DNA of 64,000 nucleotides from contig JBEOJY010000041.1 of NCBI GenBank assembly GCA_040275305.1, positions 31,201 to 95,200 of the forward strand, in the 5' to 3' direction. This document shows, one piece after another, positions 33,750 through 41,768 of this stretch. Made by a program: the position numbers and the translations under genes. The notes beneath the pieces are model-generated. The model made no database searches. It had not been told where the DNA came from and was given only the letters and a program-made list of their open reading frames with translations. How positions within the stretch are numbered: the first letter of the stretch is position 1; each line of letters starts with the position of its first letter. The DNA is from JBEOJY01 sp040275305. Lineage in GTDB: Bacteria; Pseudomonadota; Alphaproteobacteria; UBA9219.

Positions 33750-35078
33750 ATGCACGACCTTAAATTTCTCCGCGAACACCCTGACCAATTTGACAACGCG
33801 CTAAAACGGCGCGGATTGCCTGTCGCCTCCGAAGAGCTGCTCTCGCTTGACGCCGAACGCCGCAGCGCCCAGACGGCGATGCAAGAGCTTCAGGCGCGCC
33901 GCAATGAGGTCTCCAAACAAATCGGCGCGATCAAGGGCAAGGGCGGTGATGCCTCCGCCCCGATGCAAGAAGTTGCCTCGATCAAAGACCGCATCGCGAC
34001 GTTGGAGATGCAGGAAGCGGAATACGCTGCCAAGCTGGATGAAAGGCTCTCAAGCCTTCCCAATATGCCGGGGGCCGATGTCCCGGACGGCAAGGACGAA
34101 CGCGATAATAAGGAGCTTCGCCGCGCAGGCGAACCGAAACCCGCGACCGCAACGACCAAGGAACATTACGAAATTGGCGAAGCTTTGGGGCAGATGGACT
34201 TTGAAACCGCCGCCAAATTGTCCGGCGCTCGTTTCACGATGCTGAAAGGCCAGCTTGCGCGACTGGAACGCGCCTTGGGCGACTTCATGCTCGACCTGCA
34301 TACGACCGAGTTCGGCTATACCGAAGTTTCTCCGCCTTTGATGGTGCGCGACGAGATTATGTATGGAACGGCGCAGCTACCGAAGTTCCGCGACGATCAG
34401 TTCTTTGCGCTGGCGGGGGGACAAATTGGCGCGCTGGCCGACGACCCGAACAAGACGAGTATCGGCTGGTGGCTCGTGCCGACGGCTGAAGTGCCTTTAA
34501 CCAACATCGTCAATAATATGATCGTCGAGCGTGAGAAACTTCCGTTGCGCGTCACCGCGCGAACGGCCTGCTTCCGCGCCGAAGCGGGCGCTGCGGGCAA
34601 GGACACGCGCGGTATGTTGCGTCAGCACCAGTTCTATAAGGTCGAGCTGGTCAGCATCACGGGGCCGGACCAGTCCGAAGCCGAGCATGAGCGCATGACG
34701 CAATGCGCTGAAACCGTGCTGAAGAAGCTTGATCTGCCCTTCCGCACCATCGTGTTATGCGCCGGAGACATGGGCTTTGGCGTGCGCAAGACCTACGATA
34801 TCGAGGTGTGGTTACCGGGGCAAAAGGCCTACCGCGAGATCTCAAGCTGCTCGAATTGCTGGGATTTTCAGGCGCGGCGCATGAATGCCCGCTGCCGCGC
34901 GGCAGGCGAAAAAGCAACGCAGTTCGTCCATACCCTAAACGGCTCAGGCGTCGCCATTGGTCGCTGCCTAATCGCCGTGATGGAAAATTATCAACAACCG
35001 GACGGCTCGGTCATCATTCCGACAGTTTTGCGCCCTTATATGGGTGGCATGGAGCGGATCGAGACTGTGAAGGGATAA
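33750..35078 (+). CDS. serS: Seryl-tRNA synthetase
   Basis: 442 residues. It charges tRNA-Ser. An N-terminal coiled-coil arm of about 100 residues (LQARRNEVSKQIGAIKGK), class II motif 2 (FRAEAGAAGKDTRGMLRQHQF) and motif 3 (GVAIGRCLIAVMENYQQPDG) are all present. The dimer interface region HYEIGEALGQMDFETAAKLSG is standard. nlpD follows after 11 bases. Confidence 0.97.
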   Translation: MHDLKFLREHPDQFDNALKRRGLPVASEELLSLDAERRSAQTAMQELQARRNEVSKQIGAIKGKGGDASAPMQEVASIKDRIATLEMQEAEYAAKLDERLSSLPNMPGADVPDGKDERDNKELRRAGEPKPATATTKEHYEIGEALGQMDFETAAKLSGARFTMLKGQLARLERALGDFMLDLHTTEFGYTEVSPPLMVRDEIMYGTAQLPKFRDDQFFALAGGQIGALADDPNKTSIGWWLVPTAEVPLTNIVNNMIVEREKLPLRVTARTACFRAEAGAAGKDTRGMLRQHQFYKVELVSITGPDQSEAEHERMTQCAETVLKKLDLPFRTIVLCAGDMGFGVRKTYDIEVWLPGQKAYREISSCSNCWDFQARRMNARCRAAGEKATQFVHTLNGSGVAIGRCLIAVMENYQQPDGSVIIPTVLRPYMGGMERIETVKG

Positions 35079-35089
35079 GGCTGGAAAGC

Positions 35090-36187
35090 ATGGGCGACGC
35101 ACGATGGACGAAAATCAGGGCGGGATTGTTAAGTGTCGTCGCGTTGCTTGCCTGTCTGGGGATGGTGGCCTGCACGGCGGTGCGCCCGCCAGCGCCCTAT
35201 CTGCCTAGCCGCGCGTCGATCACGCCAGGGCCAACCGTCACAGTGCGCGACAATCAAAACGTCTATGCCATCGCCCGCGCGAATGGCGTTGCGATGCGCG
35301 ATATCATCGTGCTGAACGATCTGCGCGCGCCATTTACGCTTAAGGCCGGGCAGAAACTCGTTCTACCCGCCAATGCCAAACCCTCATCAGGGCCTGTAGA
35401 CAATGGCCAAGGCCAAGGCGATTATGCGTCGTCGGTCGTGGCGACTTCGTCCAAAATGCCGCCAACCGCCCTTGAGGCGAGCGTAGCCGCTACTGCGGTC
35501 GAACAAGCCGATTTACCGCCCTTGCCTCCGCAAAAGCCCATGGCTTCCCCGTTAACGAACGGCACGCAGGCATCGCAGGCAACAGCCGCCGCGCCGGAAA
35601 ACATTCTGCGCCCGCCCCATGTTGCGAATGATCAAAGTCTCGCGAAAGCCGCGCCAGAACCTGCCCCCCCCGCTTCCATCCCTGCGGAGCAACCGGCGCA
35701 GTCAAACGGAACCTCAGGCGTGTTCGCCCCCACGCCAGTCGTCGAAACGCCGGGACCCGCGAATTCAAATGATGAGGAAAACCAGACTACGATGATATGG
35801 CCGGTGCAAGGCCCGTTACTGTCAAGCTTCGGCCCCAAAGGACAAGGCCTCAGCAACGACGGCCTCAATATCAGCGCGCCGAAAGGGGCCCCTGTCGTCG
35901 CGGCGGCGAGTGGCATCGTCGTCTATGCGGGCAACGAGATCAAGGGATTTGGCAACCTCGTTCTGATCCGGCATCAGGGCGGATTGGTCACCGCGTACGC
36001 GCACCTCGACCGCGCGATGGTGAATAAGGATACGGTGGTCGCGCAGGGCGACATGATCGGCACAGTTGGCAAAACGGGTAACGTCCCCTCGCCTCAGCTT
36101 CACTTCGAAGTCCGCAGCCGCGGCAAACCCGTGAATCCCGAAGGCTACATCAAAGGCAACCCGCCTGAGAAAGCCACGCAAGGATAA
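35090..36187 (+). CDS. nlpD: LysM-LytM (M23-fold) murein hydrolase activator, NlpD-like, degenerate
   Basis: 365 residues. It has a lipoprotein-like N-terminus (LLACLGMVACTAV with a possible lipobox Cys) and a LysM-like domain near 55-105 (VTVRDNQNVYAIARANGVAMRDIIVLND). A long Ala/Pro-rich linker leads to the LytM domain. In active enzymes the first metal site is HxGxD; here it reads NDGLN in LSNDGLNISAP, so His and Asp are missing, while AYAHLD and LHFEVR keep their His. As in E. coli NlpD, this suggests an amidase activator rather than an enzyme. Start at 35090, after serS. Confidence 0.85.
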   Translation: MGDARWTKIRAGLLSVVALLACLGMVACTAVRPPAPYLPSRASITPGPTVTVRDNQNVYAIARANGVAMRDIIVLNDLRAPFTLKAGQKLVLPANAKPSSGPVDNGQGQGDYASSVVATSSKMPPTALEASVAATAVEQADLPPLPPQKPMASPLTNGTQASQATAAAPENILRPPHVANDQSLAKAAPEPAPPASIPAEQPAQSNGTSGVFAPTPVVETPGPANSNDEENQTTMIWPVQGPLLSSFGPKGQGLSNDGLNISAPKGAPVVAAASGIVVYAGNEIKGFGNLVLIRHQGGLVTAYAHLDRAMVNKDTVVAQGDMIGTVGKTGNVPSPQLHFEVRSRGKPVNPEGYIKGNPPEKATQG

Positions 36188-36194
36188 ACAAGAA

Positions 36195-37169
36195 TTAACC
36201 CTGCGCAAGGCGGCGATAATGCGCTTGCGAATCCTTGCGCAGCCTGTCGCCATAGCCGCGCATGTGCGCAGAGCAAGCCTTAATCTCGCGCCCAGCTCCT
36301 TCGCGACCGTCCAGCGCGGCAAGCGAGATACCGTCGAAGGGTCTAAAAATGTCATCCATGAAACGATTAAAGCCATGATACGTGTCGCCCGGCAAAGGCA
36401 AGTAAATCCACTCGCCTTCCGCCGTCGCGGTTGGCAGTTCCAGCGCGACCGAAGTGTCGTCCACGATATGGCGCGACGGTAACGATTCGATAATATCGAA
36501 GAACGCCTGTGCCATGCTATCGCGTCGACCGCAGCGCGAGGCTGGATCGAGCGGCTTAAACAGCCTCCGCGCATGGAATGTAGCGCCGATATGCGGCAAG
36601 GATTCGCGCCAGTTCCACCCACAGGCCCGCAACGCGGCATCGGCCTGCTCGTTGCGTTCTGCGCTAAACTCGTACAAATACATGAAATGCAGCATCTGCA
36701 TCAGTCGGTCTTGCAAGGCGCGATCAAAAATTTCCAGATCGTCGCGCAAAGCCTCGCTGCAATAGCTGCCAAGGGTCGCGACCGTGACGCGATAGCCTCC
36801 GCCATGCATGCTTTTGGTAAGATCGGTCAGCGTGCGGGTCAGATTCTCGACCTTAAGATCATAAATCTTGTCGTTGCCCGCCTCTTGCAAAAGCTCGAAT
36901 TGCCGTACCGCCGCCCATTCCGCCGGGAACTTGTCGCGCGTCAGCCCGCTCCCTGCATTCAGTGCGGATTCTGCGGCCAGCTTAGTCTCGTCGGAAAACC
37001 ACAGATCCCAGCACGCGCCTTTTCCCATGCGCTGCATCCATGTAAAACCCGCCGTGATGCGACGGCCTTTGACAAAAGGTGCGTCGAACATGCGCGAACG
37101 AAGCCCGAACGGAAACCCGCTTCGCCCCAGATTTTCTCGCGCGGCGCTCCGCGCTGTATGGATAAGCAT
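36195..37169 (-). CDS. Unknown protein preceded by a TPP riboswitch
   Basis: 324 residues from an ATG three bases beyond the riboswitch. I recognise no family. Features seen: FTWMQRMGKGACWDLWFSDE near 42-61, a helical middle (LKVENLTRTLTDLTKSMHGGG), LMQMLHFMYLYEFSAERNEQADAALRACGWNW split over 175-205, and a C-terminal GEWIYLPLPGDTYHGFNRFMDD. No signal peptide, membrane segment, P-loop or zinc cluster is evident. GGGAGCAGGG just upstream lies inside the aptamer, so translation is likely controlled by TPP. Internal Met residues at 27 or 45 are possible starts. It is not a known thiamine enzyme to my knowledge. Convergent with nlpD. Confidence 0.7.
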   Translation of the reverse strand: MLIHTARSAARENLGRSGFPFGLRSRMFDAPFVKGRRITAGFTWMQRMGKGACWDLWFSDETKLAAESALNAGSGLTRDKFPAEWAAVRQFELLQEAGNDKIYDLKVENLTRTLTDLTKSMHGGGYRVTVATLGSYCSEALRDDLEIFDRALQDRLMQMLHFMYLYEFSAERNEQADAALRACGWNWRESLPHIGATFHARRLFKPLDPASRCGRRDSMAQAFFDIIESLPSRHIVDDTSVALELPTATAEGEWIYLPLPGDTYHGFNRFMDDIFRPFDGISLAALDGREGAGREIKACSAHMRGYGDRLRKDSQAHYRRLAQG

Positions 37170-37171
37170 GA

Positions 37172-37269
37172 AACCCTGCTCCCTTCGCCGGCATGATCCG
37201 GATCAGGTTCAACGGGTATAATCTCAGCCCCAACCCCAGCGCTAAACGCTATGGCGGGACACCCCGGTT
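37172..37269 (-). promoter_or_regulatory. Thiamine pyrophosphate (TPP) riboswitch
   Basis: On the minus strand all THI-box signatures are present in order: AACCGGGGTGTCCCG opening (37255-37269), GGGGCTGAGAT with CTGAGA at 37222-37227, ACCCGTTGAACCTGATC, CGGATCATGCCGGCGAAGGG (37182-37201) and a closing GGTTTC that pairs with the opening AACC as P1. An aptamer on the minus strand immediately before the ATG at 37169 implies TPP control of the downstream gene, probably by hiding its ribosome-binding site. Confidence 0.95.
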
Positions 37270-37282
37270 ACGTTAAGCATCA

Positions 37283-37310
37283 ATTAAGCAAGAATCGCCG
37301 CCTCTGTCAA
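37283..37310 (-). promoter_or_regulatory. Sigma-70-like promoter of the TPP riboswitch transcript
   Basis: Minus strand TTGACA (complement of 37305-37310, perfect) with CTTAAT (complement of 37283-37288) after 16 bases. Transcription would start a few bases before the aptamer. The perfect hairpin CTGTC-AAAA-GACAG (37304-37317) overlaps the -35. Confidence 0.5.
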
Positions 37311-37512
37311 AAGACAGCTGTGCAACGCAGCAAAATTGGCTATGCAATTATACAAAAAAATCAATATGATAGAGGGGCTGTGAGAAACACGTGCAAAAAC
37401 TCACAAAATGTTAAAAGTTGGCAACTAATATGGCTGAAGAAAACGACAGGATATTAGTGTAACATTTGGCTGATAAATCGAGGATGAGATTGTAAGGAAA
37501 GGACGTATAACA

Positions 37513-38274
37513 ATGGCCGGACCTAATATTGAACCCCCTCCCGTGCAACCAGCAGGAGGCGCCGGAAAAATAACCGTCCATAACGCGCCAGCGATGCCTG
37601 AATATGCTGCGCAAGAACATAACGCCGCGCCCAAACCGCGCAACCACCATCAAAGAAACCTCGGGCGACGCGCGGCAAGAACGCATACGATGCAAACTGC
37701 GCCCGCTATAGCAGCGGCAGCCGCGCCGTCCACAGCGCCGCAGCATATGCCACAAGGATACGCGAGCTTTCAAAAAGCCGATGGCACGTTCCGGGAAATG
37801 ACAGTTCAGCACGATACGCCAAACCCGGATGGGCGAGGAAACATGGTCTCGGCCGCTACAGTCGAGCCGCATATGCAAAATCACGGACCAGGAATGAACA
37901 CAATCGCCATGGAAGGCGTAGGGAGCAGGGCCTACGACCCCAACAAACCAGTAACCATGGCAAACACATCAAATGATCACTCGATGCGTGGTGGACCCGG
38001 CCCAAACACTGCCACGATAGGAAATCGTACGACGATGTATCAGGCAGGAACCGTGACAGAAAATCAAGTAGCGGGAAGAAAGCCACAGATTGCGGCTCAA
38101 GACACGAACTGCGCGACCGGTGGAGGAAGAAGAAGCTGCTATTCTGATCTGAAGACAGCATCCGCAACGGCTAACCACGCCCCGCCGCCGCCATCACCGA
38201 ATGTTGGACACACGGCAGGCATAGACCTAACAACAACGCGAATAGCTCCAGCATCGCCAGGCTTTAACGGATAG
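37513..38274 (+). CDS. Low-complexity hypothetical protein
   Basis: 253 residues, rich in Ala, Pro, Thr, Asn, His and Gly, with no predicted globular core. Starts MAGPNIEPPPVQPAGGAGK, has HHQRNLGRRAARTHTMQ in the N-terminal third, a cysteine pair in the C-terminal third (DTNCATGGGRRSCYSD), and ends PASPGFNG. No signal peptide. AAGGAAAGGA lies upstream of the ATG and a perfect terminator follows, so it is very likely expressed. It resembles in style the disordered N-terminus of the amidase at 1657. Function unknown. Confidence 0.65.
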   Translation: MAGPNIEPPPVQPAGGAGKITVHNAPAMPEYAAQEHNAAPKPRNHHQRNLGRRAARTHTMQTAPAIAAAAAPSTAPQHMPQGYASFQKADGTFREMTVQHDTPNPDGRGNMVSAATVEPHMQNHGPGMNTIAMEGVGSRAYDPNKPVTMANTSNDHSMRGGPGPNTATIGNRTTMYQAGTVTENQVAGRKPQIAAQDTNCATGGGRRSCYSDLKTASATANHAPPPPSPNVGHTAGIDLTTTRIAPASPGFNG

Positions 38275-38298
38275 TCGACGCAACGCCTGATGGAAACG

Positions 38299-38325
38299 AA
38301 AAGGCCTCCTCTTCGGAGGCCTTTT
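38299..38325 (+). terminator. Intrinsic terminator after the low-complexity protein
   Basis: AAAAGGCCTCC (38299-38309) and GGAGGCCTTTT (38315-38325) pair perfectly over 11 bases around TCTTC. Confidence 0.9.
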
Positions 38326-38389
38326 CTGTATGGTTTCATGCGACCCCACAAAGATATACATTGATATTGCAGGACAAATTAGCCACACG

Positions 38390-38537
38390 CGTCATTCCGG
38401 CGCAAGCCGGAATCCAGCTTGCGAGCGGCAGCGAGAGGAAAAGAACGAATTCACGGCCTGCGATCAAGGGCGTGTTTTTGACTCTTTCGCGCCGCAGACG
38501 CGGCGCAGCTGGCTTCCGGCTTGCGCCGGAATGACGC
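38390..38537. repeat. Dispersed repeat family B, copy 2 (complete)
   Basis: Bounded by CGTCATTCCGGCGCAAGCCGGAA and its complement TTCCGGCTTGCGCCGGAATGACG. The inner part is nearly identical to 6933-7050 (GCGAGCGGCAGCGAG, GCCTGCGATCAAGGGCGTG, CGCCGCAGACGCGGCGC). This looks like the full-length form. Confidence 0.85.
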
Positions 38538-38629
38538 GGACGGCTAAGATAAGTTATCTTATCAAACAATGGGTTAATGTGTAGGTTAGCGTGGTGAAGT
38601 TTACAAGAGCGACACCAACGCTACTTGCA

Positions 38630-39571
38630 TCACTTCTCTGGCGTAAACTCCAGCCCGAACAGGCGATAATAGTCCGGACGCTCCTGCCAATTCTTGTCGT
38701 ATTTCACGTCAAGGAACAAATGCACACGGTGGCCCATAATGTTTTCCAACTGATGCCGCGCGGCCTCGCCGATTGACTTGATCCGCGCCCCGTCTTTGCC
38801 AAGCACAATCGGGCGGTGGCCCTCGCGCGCGACAAGGATCGTCTGATGGATCGTGACCGACCCATCCTTTTTGGTTTCCCAGCTTTCCGGAATCACCGCA
38901 ATACCATACGGAAGTTCCTGATTAAGTTGTATAAACGCCTGCTCGCGCGTCGTTTCCGCCGCCAACAACCGCTCTGGCAAATCGCTGAGCTGATCTTCTG
39001 GAAAAAGCCACGGCCCCTCCGGCATGCGCCGCGCAATCTCTTGTTTGAGACCATCGACCCCGTCGCCGACTTGAGCCGAAACCATGAAAATTTCGCTTGC
39101 AACGCCCGTCGCATCAAGTTTCTCGGCTAATGGCAACAACGCAGCCTTGCTGCGCAACGCATCGATCTTGTTAAGAACGATGCTGGCCTTAAGTCCTCGC
39201 TCGCGCAGAACCTCTAATATCGCATCCGTTTCGCGAGCGTTGGCCCCGCCATATTTGGTCGCGTCGATCACGACGACGAAAACATCCGCATCGCTCTGCG
39301 CCTGCCATGCCGCCTGCACCATCGCGCGGTCGAGCCGCCTTTGCGGCGCGAAAATGCCCGGCGTGTCAATGAAAACGATCTGCGTCGCGCCCTCGGTTAA
39401 AACGCCTTTAACGCAAGCCCGCGTCGTCTGAGGCTTGGGGCTAACGATGGCAAGCTTGCGCCCCATCAGCTGGTTAAGGAGCGTCGATTTCCCTGCATTG
39501 GGAGCGCCAAGCAAGGCGACAAACCCCGCATGGCGAATCGCGTCGGGGCCGTCAGTGGTCTGCTCGGTCAT
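38630..39571 (-). CDS. era: GTPase Era
   Basis: 313 residues. Era assists 16S rRNA maturation and 30S assembly. G1 is LGAPNAGKSTLLNQL, G3 DTPGIF, G4 NKID. The C-terminal KH domain contains VLVAREGHRPIVLGKDGARIKSIG and LDVKYDKNWQERPDYYRLFG. It overlaps the upstream rnc gene by four bases, in the conserved lepB-rnc-era order. Confidence 0.97.
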   Translation of the reverse strand: MTEQTTDGPDAIRHAGFVALLGAPNAGKSTLLNQLMGRKLAIVSPKPQTTRACVKGVLTEGATQIVFIDTPGIFAPQRRLDRAMVQAAWQAQSDADVFVVVIDATKYGGANARETDAILEVLRERGLKASIVLNKIDALRSKAALLPLAEKLDATGVASEIFMVSAQVGDGVDGLKQEIARRMPEGPWLFPEDQLSDLPERLLAAETTREQAFIQLNQELPYGIAVIPESWETKKDGSVTIHQTILVAREGHRPIVLGKDGARIKSIGEAARHQLENIMGHRVHLFLDVKYDKNWQERPDYYRLFGLEFTPEK

Positions 39572-40281
39572 GGTTTTCCTATGCCTTCGAGTTGCTGCAA
39601 CAAAAGGGCCGCAGCGGCCTTTTGCGCCGAACGTTTGGTCTCGCCCTCAGCTTCCGCCGCCGGAAACCCTTTAACATGGGCCGCGATCACGAAACGCGGC
39701 GCATGAGCGGGGCCGTAATGCCGAATGTCGCGATAGTCGGGGAGTGGAAGCCCCCGTCCCTGCGCCCATTCCTGAAGCGCCGTCTTAGGATCGGCGGGCG
39801 CTATTTCAATCGCCACGTCCTTTTGCCAATAACGGTGAATAAAATCCTGCGCCGGTTTCAACCCGCCGTCGAGATAAATCGCGCCGATTACGGCTTCCAT
39901 AGCATCAGACAGCGTCGAAATATCCTTGCGCTCGCCCGTCAGCTCGTCGCCTCGCGCAAGCCGCACATGCTTGCCAAGGCCTATTTCCAGCGCGACGGCC
40001 TGAAGCGCATTGCGATTGACCAAAGCTGTGTGTCGCATCGCCAGTTCCCCTTCCTTGGCATCGGGGTAGCGACGATAGAGCCACTCAGCGATCACAAGGC
40101 CCAAAACGCGGTCGCCGAGAAACTCCATACGCTCATAGGGCATCGCGCCATTACGACGCTGCTTAAAACCTGCCAGCGAAGGATGCGTCAAAGCCTCCTC
40201 AAGCAATTGAGGCGATGTGAATACATGCTCAAGCCTGTTGGCGAGTTCCTGAATGTCAGGCTTTAATCTGTTTTCTGCCAT
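39568..40281 (-). CDS. rnc: Ribonuclease III
   Basis: 237 residues. It cleaves double-stranded RNA, including rRNA precursors. The signature is MPYERMEFLGDRVLGLVIAEWL, followed by the second acidic site DAMEAVIGAIYLDGGL. The dsRNA-binding domain occupies the last 75 residues (DPKTALQEWAQGRGLPLPDY...). Its stop overlaps the era start. Confidence 0.97.
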   Translation of the reverse strand: MAENRLKPDIQELANRLEHVFTSPQLLEEALTHPSLAGFKQRRNGAMPYERMEFLGDRVLGLVIAEWLYRRYPDAKEGELAMRHTALVNRNALQAVALEIGLGKHVRLARGDELTGERKDISTLSDAMEAVIGAIYLDGGLKPAQDFIHRYWQKDVAIEIAPADPKTALQEWAQGRGLPLPDYRDIRHYGPAHAPRFVIAAHVKGFPAAEAEGETKRSAQKAAAALLLQQLEGIGKP

Positions 40282-40329
40282 ACATACTCATCGCATATGA
40301 AAAGTTAGAAAATGTTGCGGCAAAACAAG

Positions 40330-40445
40330 CGTCACACCCGCGAAGGCGGGGGCCATTTCCTGTTTTTGATGTAAGCGCTTCGTTTGCATGATTTGTGCTT
40401 GTTCTCAACATTAGAAGATCGACCCCTGCCTTCGCGGGTGTGACG
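40330..40445. repeat. Inverted-repeat element between lepB and rnc
   Basis: CGTCACACCCGCGAAGGCGGG near 40330 and CCTGCCTTCGCGGGTGTGACG near 40428 are inverted copies around an AT-rich centre. CGCGAAGGCGGG also occurs inside the family C element at 42856. Confidence 0.65.
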
Positions 40446-40493
40446 CTGCGCTATCGGGTGCATTTTGCCAATTCTCGAACTGTTAGAAGTATA

Positions 40494-41246
40494 TCACTCT
40501 ATCTTTGTAAAAATGCGGTCCACGCGTACGGCAGTCGGCCACTTCCAGAATTCCCAGAATTTTGCATGCTCATCCAGAGAAAAGAAAAGAACTTCTGCGC
40601 GTCCAACAAGGTTTTCTTCTGGCACATAGCCAACCTTTGCCGTGCGGCTATCAAGCGAATTGTCTCGGTTATCGCCCATAAAGAAATAATGGCCGGGAGG
40701 AACCTTGAATTCTTCGGTGTTGTCGAGGGACATATCGTCGCCTTCCTCGCGAACGACGTGCGCGACTCCGCCGGGAAGCTCTTCGAGAAACTCAGTCGCC
40801 CCAACTTGTGACAAACCTGATTCATTGGACACGATCATATCCATCGCTGTGCGTTTGACCGCCTCGCCGTTGACAAAGAGAATCCCACGCTTGACCTGTA
40901 CCGTGTCTCCCGGCAGTCCGATGAGGCGTTTGATATAATCCGTTTTGTTATCCTTGGGCGTTTTAAAAACAATGACATCCCCGCGCTTCGGCGCCGCGCC
41001 TCCAATCCGTCCTACGACAGGAAGCATGCCCCAGAAAGTCCCAACGCTGCCATAGCCGTAAGAATATTTGGAAACAAACAGATAATCTCCGATCAACAAA
41101 GACGGCACCATCGAACTTGAAGGAATATTAAAGGGTTCAAATGCAAATGTGCGTATAATCATCGCGATAATGATTGCAACGATCACAGTGCGAATCGTTT
41201 CGGCAATGCCGTCGCTCGCATCTCTCACCGGAATATCGGAATTCAT
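40494..41246 (-). CDS. lepB: Signal peptidase I
   Basis: 250 residues. It removes Sec signal peptides. An N-terminal membrane segment (TIRTVIVAIIIAMIIRTF) precedes the catalytic PSSSMVPSLLIGDYLFVSKYSYG, with Ser in the usual SM position. KRLIGLPGDTVQVKRGILFVNG carries the general-base Lys, and GDNRDNSLDSR is box E. The ATG at 41246 is preferred to an in-frame TTG at 41270. The usual lepB-rnc-era cluster, though rnc is about 210 bases further on behind a repeat. Confidence 0.96.
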   Translation of the reverse strand: MNSDIPVRDASDGIAETIRTVIVAIIIAMIIRTFAFEPFNIPSSSMVPSLLIGDYLFVSKYSYGYGSVGTFWGMLPVVGRIGGAAPKRGDVIVFKTPKDNKTDYIKRLIGLPGDTVQVKRGILFVNGEAVKRTAMDMIVSNESGLSQVGATEFLEELPGGVAHVVREEGDDMSLDNTEEFKVPPGHYFFMGDNRDNSLDSRTAKVGYVPEENLVGRAEVLFFSLDEHAKFWEFWKWPTAVRVDRIFTKIE

Positions 41247-41321
41247 GCTCGTCTGCTTTCTAAAAAACAAGCTCTATGGTTAGAGCTTTAAGACCAATGA
41301 CTACGACAGTGAACGCAGCGG

Positions 41322-41768
41322 CTATTCCGGCTTGATCGAAAATTGTACCGTTGTGATCTTGCCGTTCGCGCGGGCAAGGATATTCAGCCTCTCCCCGTTA
41401 CGCCTGTAGGTTCTGGCGTCGCTTGCCTTCCAGCCAAGTTGAGGAAGACTGCGCTTATAGTAAAGATAGACATCGTCGACATCGACAGCCCCGATAGCGG
41501 CGCTTTCCGCGATCCTCCCGCCATGTGGCACGACAAACACCGTGTCTTCATCGCGCAGAGCGCTAAGTCCGGGCATCAGCGGAAGATCCTCGATCGAGGG
41601 CACGAACTGGGTATCTCCTCCCACCGTGGTCTTTGGGACCGATACTGGCGACACCGAATCCGCCAAGCTGGAGACACTATTCAACGGACCCGCGAAAGCC
41701 ATCTGGGACGCAAAAAACAGAGCCACAGCAGCCGCTGTGACGCATAGCGCTAGGTATCTCTTAATCAT
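41322..41768 (-). CDS. Conserved exported hypothetical protein
   Basis: 148 residues. It has a signal peptide (MIKRYLALCVTAAAVALFFASQMAFAG) then a small domain with EDTVFVVPHGGRIAESAAIG, DVDDVYLYYKRSLPQLGWKASDA, and a closing NGKITTVQFSIKPE. Proteins of this shape occur in many alphaproteobacteria; I know no function for them. Its start overlaps by four bases the stop of the nucleotidyltransferase-fold gene upstream on the same strand. It could be translated by coupling. Confidence 0.75.
   Translation of the reverse strand: MIKRYLALCVTAAAVALFFASQMAFAGPLNSVSSLADSVSPVSVPKTTVGGDTQFVPSIEDLPLMPGLSALRDEDTVFVVPHGGRIAESAAIGAVDVDDVYLYYKRSLPQLGWKASDARTYRRNGERLNILARANGKITTVQFSIKPE

Noticed and set aside
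40395..40811. Frame of 138 residues antisense to lepB
   Set aside because: It overlaps the certain signal peptidase gene and a repeat.
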